The position numbers and the translations under genes are program-made. Below are positions 35,708-45,827 of a DNA stretch of 64,000 nucleotides, one piece after another (within the stretch, counting starts at the first letter, position 1; every line of letters begins with the position of its first letter). The DNA is from CAYVVD01 sp964454975 (GTDB lineage: Bacteria > Bacteroidota > Ignavibacteria > Kapaibacteriales > UBA2268), in contig CAYVVD010000007.1 of the NCBI GenBank assembly GCA_964454975.1, positions 78,256-142,255 of the forward strand. The letters run 5' to 3'. The notes beneath the pieces are model-generated. The model was not told where the DNA came from. It saw only the letters and a list, made by a program, of their open reading frames with translations, and did not search any database.

Positions 35708-37060
35708 ATGAAATCCGCAGCTATAAGAGCTATTTTATTGCTTTCAGCTTATCTGTTGCTTGTTCCATACACAGCACTATCTGTTCCAGAATCACAAAAA
35801 AATCTCGATTCGCTTCAAAAAGCACGCAGGCTGATGCAGCAGGCTGTTGTTAAAAGCGACAAAGAGGAAATTAAGATTACAATCAGGAACGTCGATATTT
35901 CCAGGTATCCCGAGGTGAAAATTATTGTAGAGGCATTTAACATCTATGGCGGGCCTCTTGATACTCTTACCCCTGAAAGATTGACAGTGCTTGAGAACAA
36001 TGAAGAAAGAAAAGTATTATCTGTTGAAAAAATATCTATTAATGAGCGTGTCCCGGTTGATTTTGTCTTTGTGATTGACCAGACCGGCTCAATGGATGCG
36101 TACATCAACGCTGTGCGTAAAAAAATCACCGGTTTTACGGAATTTCTTCTTAAGCGTGGGATTGACTATAATATCGGCCTTGTTTTATACTCTGACCGGA
36201 TTGAAAAGGCTTATGAACCTACAGACAATGTCAGGGATTTCCTCAGGTGGTTGTCAATTGTAAATGCATTTGGCGGGGGGGATGCCAAAGAAAACCTGCT
36301 CGAAGCGCTTGAAAAAGCCAGCACGCTTAATTTCAGGCCATCTGCAAACAAGGTGGTTGTTATTATAACTGATGCACCTTACCACCAGCAGGGAGAAGAC
36401 GGTAAAGGCAAAACCAAGCATACAACAGAATCAATAATCAAGTTGATGAATGAAAATGATATGCGGGTATTCTCGATTGTGCCGCCACGTTTGGAGCAGT
36501 ACAAGGATATCTCATATAATACCCGCGGAAACGTATATGATATTGATTACCCGTTTTCGGCAATCCTTGATAATTTCTCCAATCAGCTTACAAACCTGTT
36601 CGCCCTTAAATACAGGACCGACCTTCCGGCAATCCCTGACTCGATAAACATTGCACTTGTTGACCAGCAGAAAAAAAAGATAATACTCACCCGTAAAACT
36701 ATTCCGATTGTTGAACTTGGCCGCAAGCTGATTATTGAAAATATGCTCTATGAAACAGCAAGCGCCCGGCTGCCGGATGAAGTTGAAGAGCTCGAAGTAC
36801 TGACACAATTCATGAACAACAAGCCCAATGTTGTAATTCTTGTGGAAGGCCACACTGATGCTGTGGGCAGCTATGCTGTTAACGACAGGCTTTCGCTTGC
36901 AAGGGCAGAAAGCGTAAAGAATTACCTCATTAATAAAGGGATTTCCCCACACAGGATAAAAACAAGAGGATACGGAGAGAGAAAACCAATTGCTTCAAAT
37001 AACACAGCACTTGGCAGGAGCCTTAACCGGCGGACTGAAATTGTAATCGTATCAAAATAA
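35708..37060 (+). CDS. vWA-OmpA fusion protein
   Basis: Counting from the ATG at 35708 (an in-frame TTG lies two codons earlier), this is a 450-residue exported protein. A signal peptide is followed by a von Willebrand factor A domain with the metal-site motif FVIDQTGSMDAYINAV at about 121-136, here with Thr in place of the first serine. The last 80 residues are an OmpA-type peptidoglycan-binding domain (VEGHTDAVGSYAVNDRLSLA; NTALGRSLNRRTEIVI). It probably anchors to the cell wall and displays a protein-binding vWA domain in the periplasm. It follows the barrel operon after the terminator. Confidence 0.88.
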   Translation: MKSAAIRAILLLSAYLLLVPYTALSVPESQKNLDSLQKARRLMQQAVVKSDKEEIKITIRNVDISRYPEVKIIVEAFNIYGGPLDTLTPERLTVLENNEERKVLSVEKISINERVPVDFVFVIDQTGSMDAYINAVRKKITGFTEFLLKRGIDYNIGLVLYSDRIEKAYEPTDNVRDFLRWLSIVNAFGGGDAKENLLEALEKASTLNFRPSANKVVVIITDAPYHQQGEDGKGKTKHTTESIIKLMNENDMRVFSIVPPRLEQYKDISYNTRGNVYDIDYPFSAILDNFSNQLTNLFALKYRTDLPAIPDSINIALVDQQKKKIILTRKTIPIVELGRKLIIENMLYETASARLPDEVEELEVLTQFMNNKPNVVILVEGHTDAVGSYAVNDRLSLARAESVKNYLINKGISPHRIKTRGYGERKPIASNNTALGRSLNRRTEIVIVSK

Positions 37061-37113
37061 AAACGCGCCGCAAATCAAGATCACGACGCCTTAAATCCTT
37101 TTTGCTTACGCAC

Positions 37114-37815
37114 TTATTTGCTTACTACTATCTGACCCTGCTCCAGTTGTTCACCGGAACTTGATATAATATAGTAATAAGAGCCGTTACTTATGTTTTC
37201 AGTATCTATGCGGTTCATTCCGTTATTCAACGAACCGGTATAAACAGATTTTCCTGAGGGTTCATAGATTTCTACAATTATCCTGTCCTCGAATGTTTCC
37301 TTTATCTCAAAGAAAATATGGCCCCGGGCAGGATTGGGAAATACCTTGAAAGCATTGCTTTCTTTAGATTCAACACTGCTTGTAGAAGTAATGGTGAAGG
37401 TAGATTCGCTTACATCTTGTAAATCCGGGTTTCCGGCATCATAAACTTTAATCAGACAATTGTCAGAATTAAAACCATCGGTATTAGTCCAATTCCAGGA
37501 ATTAGTGCCATCAGGAGAATCAATGCCTTTAAAAGTGTTAAAGTTTGTACCCCCATCAATTGAAATGGCAATTCCAATGGAATCTAACAAAAGCGATTCC
37601 CATTCAATCGTTATAGCATCTCCGGCATTGAATACTTCGCCGCCGTTAGGTTTATTTAAGTCCAGGGATGCAGAAACTCCGGCAGTGTTAAACTTAACGG
37701 AAGCTCCTTCATAATAGACTCGGGTTTTTACTGTAGCTTTTGCTTCAGCTTTTACCTGGGCGTTTGCCTGGAATGCAAACGCAAGAAATAGAAACGGTAT
37801 AATAAGTAATCTCAT
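37114..37815 (-). CDS. Secreted protein with T9SS sorting domain
   Basis: The start at 37815 (MRLLIIPFLFLAFAFQANAQ) is chosen because GGAG lies six bases before it; an ATG four codons earlier also exists. At 233 residues it holds a signal peptide, one Ig-like beta-sandwich of about 100 residues with PNGGEVFNAGDAITIEW, and a T9SS C-terminal domain (AFKVFPNPARGHIFFEI; ISNGSYYYIISSSGEQLEQG). The Ig-like part also occurs in the neighbouring gene at 37974, read from the same strand. Likely a surface protein of unknown role. Confidence 0.75.
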   Translation of the reverse strand: MRLLIIPFLFLAFAFQANAQVKAEAKATVKTRVYYEGASVKFNTAGVSASLDLNKPNGGEVFNAGDAITIEWESLLLDSIGIAISIDGGTNFNTFKGIDSPDGTNSWNWTNTDGFNSDNCLIKVYDAGNPDLQDVSESTFTITSTSSVESKESNAFKVFPNPARGHIFFEIKETFEDRIIVEIYEPSGKSVYTGSLNNGMNRIDTENISNGSYYYIISSSGEQLEQGQIVVSK

Positions 37816-37973
37816 CAATAACTCCATTGCCTGTGAATTTGAATGAATGAAAATTCACTAATACAACCTCTAATATAACAATAAACGTGCGAATTAGGAA
37901 TTAATTGAAATATGATACTTGGATTTACTATAATTTAGAGACGCCCTTTACAGGGGGCTCTCCGTTGAATCCC

Positions 37974-40346
37974 TCACCTTGTTACCTGTATCTTTCCCTT
38001 CACCAAAATACCTTTTGCGGACTTTATCGTATAATAATACGATCCGTTGCCCAAGTTTGCCGTGCTAATGTTATTAATTCCTGCCTTAATTGGATTTTTC
38101 ATAACACTGCTGCCTGCCTGGTTGAAAAGCTCAAGTACAATCCTGTCCTCAAAAGTGTCCCGCAATTCAAATACAATAAAATCCCCTGCCGGTTGGGGAT
38201 AAATTTTAACAATAGATTCGTTTTCTTCCACAGAATTTGGGTTGCCGATTGTGAATGCATCGTTGCTCTGATCCCAGATACTTGTATCATCCTTATCTGT
38301 TATTTTTACTCTGCAGGCAGTTGAGTGGATGTTGCCAGGTGTCCAAAAGTAAAAGTGTTCACCATCATCGACATTATTTTCCTCCAATAGATTCCAGGCA
38401 GAACCATTGTCAGTTGTGTATTCAAGTATAACGGTCTCAACACCCGAGCATATATATTGAATTGAAATTTTCTGTCCGGCGTTAAATTGTTCCATCCCGT
38501 TTGGTGCGACAAGATTCAATACCTTCGTTGATTCTCTCTCAATCCGGAATTTATCACTTATTTCAAAAATAGAAGGGTCACCTGCATCGGAGATTTTTAA
38601 CAGGCAATTATCTGAACTGATATCAGGCGCATTTACAAGAAGCTCATTTTCTCCCTGTAATGCCTGGTCATATCTCATAAATTCAGACCAATCATCACCG
38701 CCGTTAGAAGAGTACTCAATTATAAGTTCATCGGGGACTTCACCCCTTAATTCAAATAAGATGGTTTCTTCATTTGTAGCCAGCCATTTGGAATCAAGTA
38801 CCGGGAGTTTGATTTCTATCCCGGTCGGAGTAGTGCTTCCATATAAAATTCCATTCCAGTTGTATTTGCAGATGAATCCACTTGAACTATTTAGTGATGA
38901 CAAATTGTAAGGAACGCCACCAAGAGGATTGAAATCAATATTACCGGAGAATTGCCCGGCTGAAACAATATCGTCTTGCCAGTCGGTGGTTAAGCCTAAA
39001 ACATAAGTATATGAAGAAAAATCATCGCCAATTTTTATTGACCATACATAATTACCTTCAAGGGAGTATTTTGCAAGAAATGCATTTTGTATAGAAGGAT
39101 TTGAGGAAATTAGTTTTATATCATCAGTTGGGTCTAAATCAAAATTCCCGTTAAAACTACCTCCAATGTAAACGTTTCCAAATAAATCAAAGGTCATAGA
39201 ATGGGTGATTAGACGCGAATCTTTATTATTTGAAGAGATTTTGAAACCCCAATTATAAGAACCAAGGTAGTCTAATACAGCGATAAAAGGTTGTAATGTA
39301 TCAAGGTTATTTTCCAGGTACTCAAATTCGTAAATATCGGGATTGATATCTATGCTGTCCAAGAATTGGCCGGCAATAAACATGTTATAATCAGTTCCTA
39401 ACTCGAAGCCACCGTTATATATGTATTCATCTTTTTTCCCGCCGATAATGAAATGCTCAAAATAAAATCCATCTTCATCATAGATACTGATGAAGATGTC
39501 CGTCCCACCATTGGACCATGCCATGTCCTCCGAATCTCCAAGATCCATATAGCTTGCAAAATTTCCTGCGAAATAAAGAAATCCAAAGTCATCTACTTCT
39601 ATTGAAGAATATGTATCAGAACCATCTTCCATTCGCGGAATGAATGACTGCGCCCAATAGTTTTCTCCATCGGGATTATATTTTGCAAGGAAATAACCGA
39701 CAAATCCGGGTTCGTTATTTGCATTTTGAATATTCCCCGGGCCCAGAGGGTCGAAATCGGCTTCTTCACTGAATACACCTGTCACGTAAATGTTATTAAG
39801 GTAGTCTATATCAAGATCCCAGGCGTAATCATTATGATCATTTTCGATTGAGCCAATAGCCAAACCCCACAGAATCTCACCTTCAGGTGTATATTTAGCG
39901 ATGAAACCGTCAAATCCGCCATCAGCCTGGATTTCGTACTTCCCGGGACCGGGATCTAAGTCCATAATAACCGGGGCGCTTTGTTCAGGGTAAATTTTAA
40001 AGGAACCACAGACAATTACATTATCTTCCGAGTCTGTTTTAATATTTTCAACTGTGGCCCATATATCCTGCCCTTCAATTACTTTACCCCAAACCAGGTT
40101 TCCCTGGGAATCATGTTTTGTAAGTAATATATTGAATTGTCCCAATGAATATAATTCAAGGAAGGTCCCATCAGGTTTTTCCAGGTCTACTTTATCTGAA
40201 AATGTTGATGCTGTAATAATATTATTATCAGAGTCAGTTGCAAGGCACTTTGAACTTTGCATTCCCGTCTTTCCAATTAATATTGGAAAATCTGCGTTAA
40301 GTTGGACTGATATCAACAAGGCAAGAATGACTAAAATGCTTTTCAT
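37974..40346 (-). CDS. Secreted beta-propeller protein with T9SS sorting domain
   Basis: The ATG at 40346 (MKSILVILALLISVQLNADF) has a GGAGC ribosome-binding site and starts a signal peptide; the frame is open further upstream without one. The 790-residue product has many repeats of about 55-60 residues, each ending in a pattern like FIAKYTPEGEILWGLAIG or YFLAKYNPDGENYWAQSF, the SBBP/NHL-type beta-propeller repeat. Two Ig-like domains follow (GMEQFNAGQKISIQYI), then a T9SS C-terminal domain (VKIYPQPAGDFIVFEL; LGNGSYYYTIKSAKGILVKG). Probably a large surface adhesin or carbohydrate-binding protein. Confidence 0.8.
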   Translation of the reverse strand: MKSILVILALLISVQLNADFPILIGKTGMQSSKCLATDSDNNIITASTFSDKVDLEKPDGTFLELYSLGQFNILLTKHDSQGNLVWGKVIEGQDIWATVENIKTDSEDNVIVCGSFKIYPEQSAPVIMDLDPGPGKYEIQADGGFDGFIAKYTPEGEILWGLAIGSIENDHNDYAWDLDIDYLNNIYVTGVFSEEADFDPLGPGNIQNANNEPGFVGYFLAKYNPDGENYWAQSFIPRMEDGSDTYSSIEVDDFGFLYFAGNFASYMDLGDSEDMAWSNGGTDIFISIYDEDGFYFEHFIIGGKKDEYIYNGGFELGTDYNMFIAGQFLDSIDINPDIYEFEYLENNLDTLQPFIAVLDYLGSYNWGFKISSNNKDSRLITHSMTFDLFGNVYIGGSFNGNFDLDPTDDIKLISSNPSIQNAFLAKYSLEGNYVWSIKIGDDFSSYTYVLGLTTDWQDDIVSAGQFSGNIDFNPLGGVPYNLSSLNSSSGFICKYNWNGILYGSTTPTGIEIKLPVLDSKWLATNEETILFELRGEVPDELIIEYSSNGGDDWSEFMRYDQALQGENELLVNAPDISSDNCLLKISDAGDPSIFEISDKFRIERESTKVLNLVAPNGMEQFNAGQKISIQYICSGVETVILEYTTDNGSAWNLLEENNVDDGEHFYFWTPGNIHSTACRVKITDKDDTSIWDQSNDAFTIGNPNSVEENESIVKIYPQPAGDFIVFELRDTFEDRIVLELFNQAGSSVMKNPIKAGINNISTANLGNGSYYYTIKSAKGILVKGKIQVTR

Positions 40347-40507
40347 GGCTGCTCCATTAGGTATAATAAAGCTATACACGTGAAAATACGAATTGTTAGC
40401 AAAATTCAAAATTGAAATTGTCCGATTAAGAGGCATTAACAGTTTTTCCACAATAAATACATTATTTTTTTGTATAATATTTAGTTAATCATTCCCATTG
40501 TACTGAA

Positions 40508-41788
40508 ATGAAATATTCTGTTGTTATATTATTGCTATTTCTCACTGCACTGCCCTCGCTTGCGGGGAAAGTTGTCGTTATAAATGTTGATGCCGGAATC
40601 GGCCCGGGTACAGCGTCATACATAGAGAACAGCATCGAATATGCCGAAGAGGTCAACGCCGAAGCACTTATAATTAAGCTTGATACACCCGGCGGGCTGC
40701 TGGAATCAACAAGGGACATCGTCTCTGATTTGCTGGAATCACCTGTCCCAGTTGTTGTTTATGTTTCGCCCGGCGGTGCAAGGGCCGGCTCGGCAGGTGT
40801 TTTTATCACACTGGCTGCCAATATCGCCGCAATGACACCGGGAACGAACATTGGCGCAGCACATCCTGTAGGGCTGGGCGGAGAGTCGGATTCAACGGCA
40901 GCAATGACTGACAAAGTAGTAAACGATGCCTCAGCCATGGTTCGCTCTATTGCCCAGAAGCGTAATAAAAACCAGGATTGGGCGGAACAGGCGGTACGCG
41001 AAAGTGTTTCGGCCACTGAGAATGAAGCGCTGGAGCTTGGCGTGATTGACTTTGTCTCGCCAAACCTTGATTCACTTCTGAAACAGATACACGGCATGAC
41101 GGTGGAAACCAGTTCAGGTGAAAAAACTCTTAAAACTAAAAATGCAAGCCTCGAAATTCATGAAATGAACTGGAAAGAGGCTCTCCTGATGTGGCTTAGC
41201 GACCCGAACATAGCCTATATTTTCATACTGCTTGCGATATACGGGGTTTTCTTTGAGCTTTACAGCCCCGGAGCGATTTTCCCCGGAGTTATTGGAGGCA
41301 TCTCAGCTCTGATTGCAGCATACTCGCTTCAGATGCTACCGGTCAATTACGCTGGACTTGGCCTCATGCTGCTTGCAATCGTTTTATTTATAATTGAAAT
41401 TAAAGTAGCCAGCTATGGGATGCTTACAATAGGAGGTGTCCTTTCATTCCTGCTTGGCTCAATAATGCTAATAGATTCACCATTTGAATTTATGGAAATA
41501 TCCATGACATTAATTATTACTGCCAGCTTATTGACTGCTGCCTTCTTCGCTTTTGTCATCTGGATGGGTATTAAAGCGCAATACAGGAAAAAGGCAAGCG
41601 GAACCGATGGTTTTGCTTATGAGCACGGAACAGCGCTTTCGTCATTTGATCCAGGTGAATACGGCAAGGTGCATGTACATGGCGAACGTTGGAAGGCAAT
41701 CAGCGAGGAACAAATTAATGAAGGCGACGAAATTGTCGTAATAGAATCTCAAGGATTACTTTTGAAAGTAAAAAAGACAAAAAATTAG
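40508..41788 (+). CDS. nfeD: NfeD-family membrane serine protease
   Basis: This 426-residue protein is the long NfeD form. A signal/membrane segment leads into a ClpP-class serine protease domain with Ser95 in GARAGSAGVFITLA and Lys136 in AAMTDKVVNDAS, the Ser/Lys dyad positions of archaeal PH1510. About four transmembrane segments (AYIFILLAIYGVFFELY onward, 230-360) follow, and the C-terminal 60 residues form the OB-like NfeD soluble domain (GTALSSFDPGEYGKVHVHGE). It acts at the membrane with the slipin encoded 92 bases downstream; known NfeD proteases cleave their partner stomatin. Confidence 0.92.
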   Translation: MKYSVVILLLFLTALPSLAGKVVVINVDAGIGPGTASYIENSIEYAEEVNAEALIIKLDTPGGLLESTRDIVSDLLESPVPVVVYVSPGGARAGSAGVFITLAANIAAMTPGTNIGAAHPVGLGGESDSTAAMTDKVVNDASAMVRSIAQKRNKNQDWAEQAVRESVSATENEALELGVIDFVSPNLDSLLKQIHGMTVETSSGEKTLKTKNASLEIHEMNWKEALLMWLSDPNIAYIFILLAIYGVFFELYSPGAIFPGVIGGISALIAAYSLQMLPVNYAGLGLMLLAIVLFIIEIKVASYGMLTIGGVLSFLLGSIMLIDSPFEFMEISMTLIITASLLTAAFFAFVIWMGIKAQYRKKASGTDGFAYEHGTALSSFDPGEYGKVHVHGERWKAISEEQINEGDEIVVIESQGLLLKVKKTKN

Positions 41789-41880
41789 ATTTTATATTGA
41801 AACTCTGAAAGGATATGGAACCCTGTCAGAGTTGGCCTATGCGAAAAAGAGTTCCTTAATATTTAAACAGGGAGATTAAT

Positions 41881-42693
41881 ATGAGCCCGATTCCAATTGT
41901 ACTGGTACTATTTGCCATAATTTTACTTTCATCCATGCTCAAGGTTCTCAAGGAGTATGAGCGTGGTGTAGTATTCAGGCTTGGCCGCCTGATTGACGTG
42001 AAAGGTCCCGGCCTTATTATCCTTATTCCGTTTATTGATAAAATCCAGAAAGTAAGCCTGCGGACAATCGCGATGGACATAGAGCCACAGGATATTATCA
42101 CAAAGGACAACGTTTCCATTAAGGTAAATGCCGTGCTTTATTTCCGCGTGGTGGAGCCGGACAAAGCTATTATTGATGTTGAGAACTTCCTATATGCTAC
42201 CAATCAGATATCGCAGACTACGCTCAGGAGCATCCTTGGCCAGAGTGAACTTGATGAACTGCTTTCCGAACGAGATAAGATAAACGATCTCCTCCAGCAG
42301 ATAATTGACGATCACACGGAACCTTGGGGCATCAAGGTTTCATCAGTAGAAGTGAAGCAGATTGACCTTCCGATTGAGATGCAGCGTGCAATGGCACGCC
42401 AGGCAGAAGCTGAACGTGAACGACGCTCAAAAGTCATCAACGCTGAAGGTGAATTTCAGGCAGCAAAAAGACTTGCAGATGCAGCGGCATTAATACAGGA
42501 GTACCCTGTTGCGTTGCAATTGCGCTTCCTGCAGACACTTGCGGACGTAGCAACAGAGAAGAACTCAACAACTATCTTCCCTGTGCCTATTGACCTCTTG
42601 ACTCCATTCATGAAAAAAGCAGAAGAAAGCCTTAAGCGGGGGCTTGATGATCTGGATGATAAAATGAAAGGTGAAGGTGGAGAAAAGAGTTAA
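41881..42693 (+). CDS. Slipin (stomatin/prohibitin, SPFH domain)
   Basis: This 270-residue protein has one N-terminal membrane helix (PIPIVLVLFAIILLSSML) and an SPFH domain with the slipin signature KEYERGVVFRLGRLIDVKGPGL, then TTLRSILGQSELDELLSERD and EVKQIDLPIEMQRAMARQAE, a coiled-coil alanine/glutamate region and a C-terminal part ending in LKRGLDDLDDKMKGEGGEKS. Slipins form membrane-associated rings and are regularly paired with NfeD, as here. It is preceded by AGGGAG and closed by a clear hairpin. Confidence 0.93.
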   Translation: MSPIPIVLVLFAIILLSSMLKVLKEYERGVVFRLGRLIDVKGPGLIILIPFIDKIQKVSLRTIAMDIEPQDIITKDNVSIKVNAVLYFRVVEPDKAIIDVENFLYATNQISQTTLRSILGQSELDELLSERDKINDLLQQIIDDHTEPWGIKVSSVEVKQIDLPIEMQRAMARQAEAERERRSKVINAEGEFQAAKRLADAAALIQEYPVALQLRFLQTLADVATEKNSTTIFPVPIDLLTPFMKKAEESLKRGLDDLDDKMKGEGGEKS

Positions 42694-42713
42694 CATTTAA
42701 AATTAAAATGTGT

Positions 42714-42737
42714 AGAGCCGCAAAATATTGCGGCTCT
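42714..42737 (+). terminator. Rho-independent terminator of nfeD-slipin
   Basis: A ten-base-pair perfect stem AGAGCCGCAA/TTGCGGCTCT with loop AATA lies 20 bases after the stop, ending in TTT. The stem core matches that of the hairpin at 22323. Confidence 0.85.
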
Positions 42738-42907
42738 TTACTACGTTATCCAAGTCCAGTATATCTTTGGATTATGTTCCATAAAAATAATTCCGAACAA
42801 CGTGAGGAATCCATAGGGCTGATGAATACTGGATTCCTGCCGCATATTACGGGACGGGAATAAATAAAAAATGATGAACCTTACTTATGGGAAGGCTCTA
42901 TTTCTCC

Positions 42908-43936
42908 CTACATCTCTTTCTTTTCAAACTCCTTGCCGGTAAGAGAATTTAGGAAAGTTTTCATCAAATCCACTTCATCTTCAGTTAATTGCTTGCCGAG
43001 GTTCATGTCTGCCATTTTGATAATAGCCTCGTCGAGTGTTTTTATATTGCCGTCGTGGAAGTATGGCGCAGTAAGAGCGACATTCCTTAGCTGTGGCACC
43101 TTAAACAGGAATTTATCTGATTCCTCGCCTGTTACTTCGAACCTTCCGAGGTCTTCGGTGTTTTCATAGGGTTTTACAAGGCCGGCTTTCTGATACATGT
43201 TTCCACCAACGAGCGGGCCGGTATGGCAAGTGATGCATCCCGATTTTATAAATGTATTCAGGCCTGCTTTTTCCTTATCTGTTAGTGCGTCCTGATTGCC
43301 ATTGCAGTAATCGTCAAATCGTGACCTGGATATTAATGTCCTCTCGAATGCAGCAATTGCCTCTGCGAGGTTGTCATAAGTAACCGGGTCGGATTCTCCC
43401 GGAAATGCATTTGCAAACTTATCTGCATATTCCGGTATTCCTTTCAGAACCTTTACTGCATCTGATTCGCTTTTCATAGCCATTTCAACAGGATTAACAA
43501 TTGGGCCTTTTGCCTGTTCCTTCAGGTCGGTTGCGCGTCCGTCCCAGAATTGCACAAACTGGAATCCGGCATTAAAAACTGTGGGAGAGTTTCTTGTGCC
43601 GTCCTCACCATGCGCGCCCGGGGATACCGGAAGGTTGTCAACACCCGGCCTGCCTTCATCTATAAAATGGCAGGAATTGCAAGACTGTGTATTATTATCC
43701 GAAAGCAATGTTTCGAAATATAGCTTTTTGCCGAGTTCGATTCTTTCGGGAGTGTCTTTGTAAGTGCCTTTCATCGTATCCGGCACAGCGCCGAACATCT
43801 GCTTTGCCTGTTTGAAAAGCTGTGCCGCTTCCAACGGGTTAAGCTTATAATCTGAATCGCCTGTTGGCTTTTTGCTTTCGCCACCGCAGGATATTAAAAT
43901 TAAAGTTGAGATTAATGACAACAGAACTTTCTTCAT
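42908..43936 (-). CDS. Di-heme cytochrome c peroxidase lipoprotein
   Basis: The ATG at 43936 is chosen because GGAG lies just upstream; an in-frame GTG five codons earlier contains that site. The 342 residues start with a lipoprotein signal peptide (SLISTLILISCGGES), so it is anchored in the periplasm or outer membrane. Two c-type heme motifs are present: NTQSCNSCHFIDEG near the start and SGCITCHTGPLVGG in the second half. It is the bacterial CcpA/MauG superfamily plan, with the conserved PVSPGAHGEDGTRNSPTVFN and LRNVALTAPYFHDGNI. It reduces hydrogen peroxide using electrons from small cytochromes. Confidence 0.93.
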   Translation of the reverse strand: MKKVLLSLISTLILISCGGESKKPTGDSDYKLNPLEAAQLFKQAKQMFGAVPDTMKGTYKDTPERIELGKKLYFETLLSDNNTQSCNSCHFIDEGRPGVDNLPVSPGAHGEDGTRNSPTVFNAGFQFVQFWDGRATDLKEQAKGPIVNPVEMAMKSESDAVKVLKGIPEYADKFANAFPGESDPVTYDNLAEAIAAFERTLISRSRFDDYCNGNQDALTDKEKAGLNTFIKSGCITCHTGPLVGGNMYQKAGLVKPYENTEDLGRFEVTGEESDKFLFKVPQLRNVALTAPYFHDGNIKTLDEAIIKMADMNLGKQLTEDEVDLMKTFLNSLTGKEFEKKEM

Positions 43937-44212
43937 TATTACTCTCCACACTAATAAGTAAAATTACTCTGCCTAAATAATGGCATTTTCTCAATATTTC
44001 CAACTGTACTTAAACTTTTAATCCAATTTTAAAAAATAATTAATTGTTGTGCTTTTTGCCGGATTTGCCTGTCTTTTAATTGAAATAAGAGAATTTAATT
44101 TCAAATCTAAGAATTTCTACTTATTTACATTTAGCCGATATTATGCAATATTAATTTGGATTGTAAATAATTTAAGTTATTTTTCCGAAAATTCACAAAA
44201 TCAGGAGTGAAC

Positions 44213-45817
44213 ATGGACCGCCGGGATTTCTTAAGGCTGAACCTTCGGGAAAAGCCATCTACGCTGACACCCGGGTATGAACCCACCGGAATAACACTTC
44301 TGGACGGCCCTCTTACAAGGAAACAAGCCGTCCACCTCTTGCGGAGGTTCACCTTCGCACCAACTACGGAACTAATCGACGAATTAACAGGACTCGACGT
44401 AGCTCAGGCAGTAGTAAGGCTGCTTGGCGACCAGACCGGCAGCCAGGCAGAGCCCTCAGACCTGTTAAAGGGCTGGATTGACGAACAGGAAGAAGATCCG
44501 CTTAGCGTGGGAAGCCAGGTAATCAGAGGCGAAATTGAAGGCCGCCTGCGGACTCGTTACAGGCAATTCAAAGACTGGTGGCTGGCAACAATGCGGGACG
44601 AAGACAAGCCCTTCTACGAAAAAAACGTACTTTTCTGGTCAACGGTATGGTGTATTGAATTTCCTTACGACACTAATGCTTTGATTCCTCCACCCCTGAT
44701 TTACCGCAACAACCAAACGATACGCAAAAACTGCTATGGCAATTACAAGAATTTTGCACTGGACATTACGCTGGATGGCGCTATGCTCCTCTACCAGAGC
44801 ATGTACTACAGCACAAACGTAGCGCCGAATGAAAACTACCAAAGGGAGCTTCTTGAGTTATTCACCATGGGTACAAACAATCTTTCAAATGGCGACCCGA
44901 ATTACACCGAAACTGACATTCAGGAAGGAACAAGAGCGCTTACTGGCTGGAAGACCGCAGCTTATAAGTTCCAGAATCAGCCAAACGGACCTTTCAATAC
45001 TTACTTTGAAGCGCCTAAGCATGATACAGACTCAAAAACATTCATGAAAGAAATTATTCCCTCAAGAGACCCTGTCCTGGACAACACAGAGGAAAAAGTA
45101 CGGGATGAGGAGATCCTGGGCGGTATCCTGAAAATCATGTTTGACAATCGTGCCGAAGCAATATCTTTCTTCGTTTGCTCCAAGCTCTACCGCTTCTATA
45201 TGTTTGCAAGCGAAGCTGATATTGACTGGACATTTGTTGCTGAGCTCGCACAGGTACTTAGAAATAATGATTTCAACCTTAAACCTGTTTTTGAAGAATT
45301 ATTTAAGAGCGACAGGTTCTACAATGAGGAGTATATCGGCGCACAAATTAAAACACCCGTTGAATACATCGTCGGCCTCGAACGTATGCTGGGTGTTGAA
45401 TATGCTAAATCCCGCATTGCTGTTGACGACCTCGAAATGATGCTGTATGATCCGCCAAACGTGGGAAGCTGGAAGGCATACCGTACATGGATCTCAACAA
45501 ACACATACCCGCTTCGTGTTAAATACGGACATGAAATAGCCGACCTGCCTTCTGAAGCAATGCTGATTAGCCTCGCTAAAAAGCTGCCGGGATTTGAGAA
45601 CGCAGATACGATGACAGATTCGCTGATAGAATACTTCCTCCCGAGGGCTGTCAGCCAGGAAAGGCATGACAGGTATAAAGCCATACTGCTCCAGAATGCC
45701 GGGGTTGACGAGGCAGGCTGGACAGGCCTTATTAACAACAACGAGACAGAAGCCGGCGTAGGCATCCGCGCCTTGATTAAAGAGTTTATTTTATCACCTG
45801 ATTTTGAATTAAACTAA
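44213..45817 (+). CDS. DUF1800-family protein
   Basis: The ATG at 44213 has AGGAG about six bases upstream; the GTG two codons earlier lies within that site. The 534 residues match the DUF1800 family: AVHLLRRFTFAPTTELIDEL, NYQRELLELFTMG, and near the C-terminus IKTPVEYIVGLERMLG with DPPNVGSWKAYRTWIST. The N-terminal MDRRDFLRLN resembles a twin-arginine motif but no hydrophobic stretch follows, so export is unclear. Function is unknown; the family is nearly always next to a DUF1501 gene, as here, 10 bases downstream. Confidence 0.9.
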   Translation: MDRRDFLRLNLREKPSTLTPGYEPTGITLLDGPLTRKQAVHLLRRFTFAPTTELIDELTGLDVAQAVVRLLGDQTGSQAEPSDLLKGWIDEQEEDPLSVGSQVIRGEIEGRLRTRYRQFKDWWLATMRDEDKPFYEKNVLFWSTVWCIEFPYDTNALIPPPLIYRNNQTIRKNCYGNYKNFALDITLDGAMLLYQSMYYSTNVAPNENYQRELLELFTMGTNNLSNGDPNYTETDIQEGTRALTGWKTAAYKFQNQPNGPFNTYFEAPKHDTDSKTFMKEIIPSRDPVLDNTEEKVRDEEILGGILKIMFDNRAEAISFFVCSKLYRFYMFASEADIDWTFVAELAQVLRNNDFNLKPVFEELFKSDRFYNEEYIGAQIKTPVEYIVGLERMLGVEYAKSRIAVDDLEMMLYDPPNVGSWKAYRTWISTNTYPLRVKYGHEIADLPSEAMLISLAKKLPGFENADTMTDSLIEYFLPRAVSQERHDRYKAILLQNAGVDEAGWTGLINNNETEAGVGIRALIKEFILSPDFELN

Positions 45818-45827
45818 GGGGGCAGAA

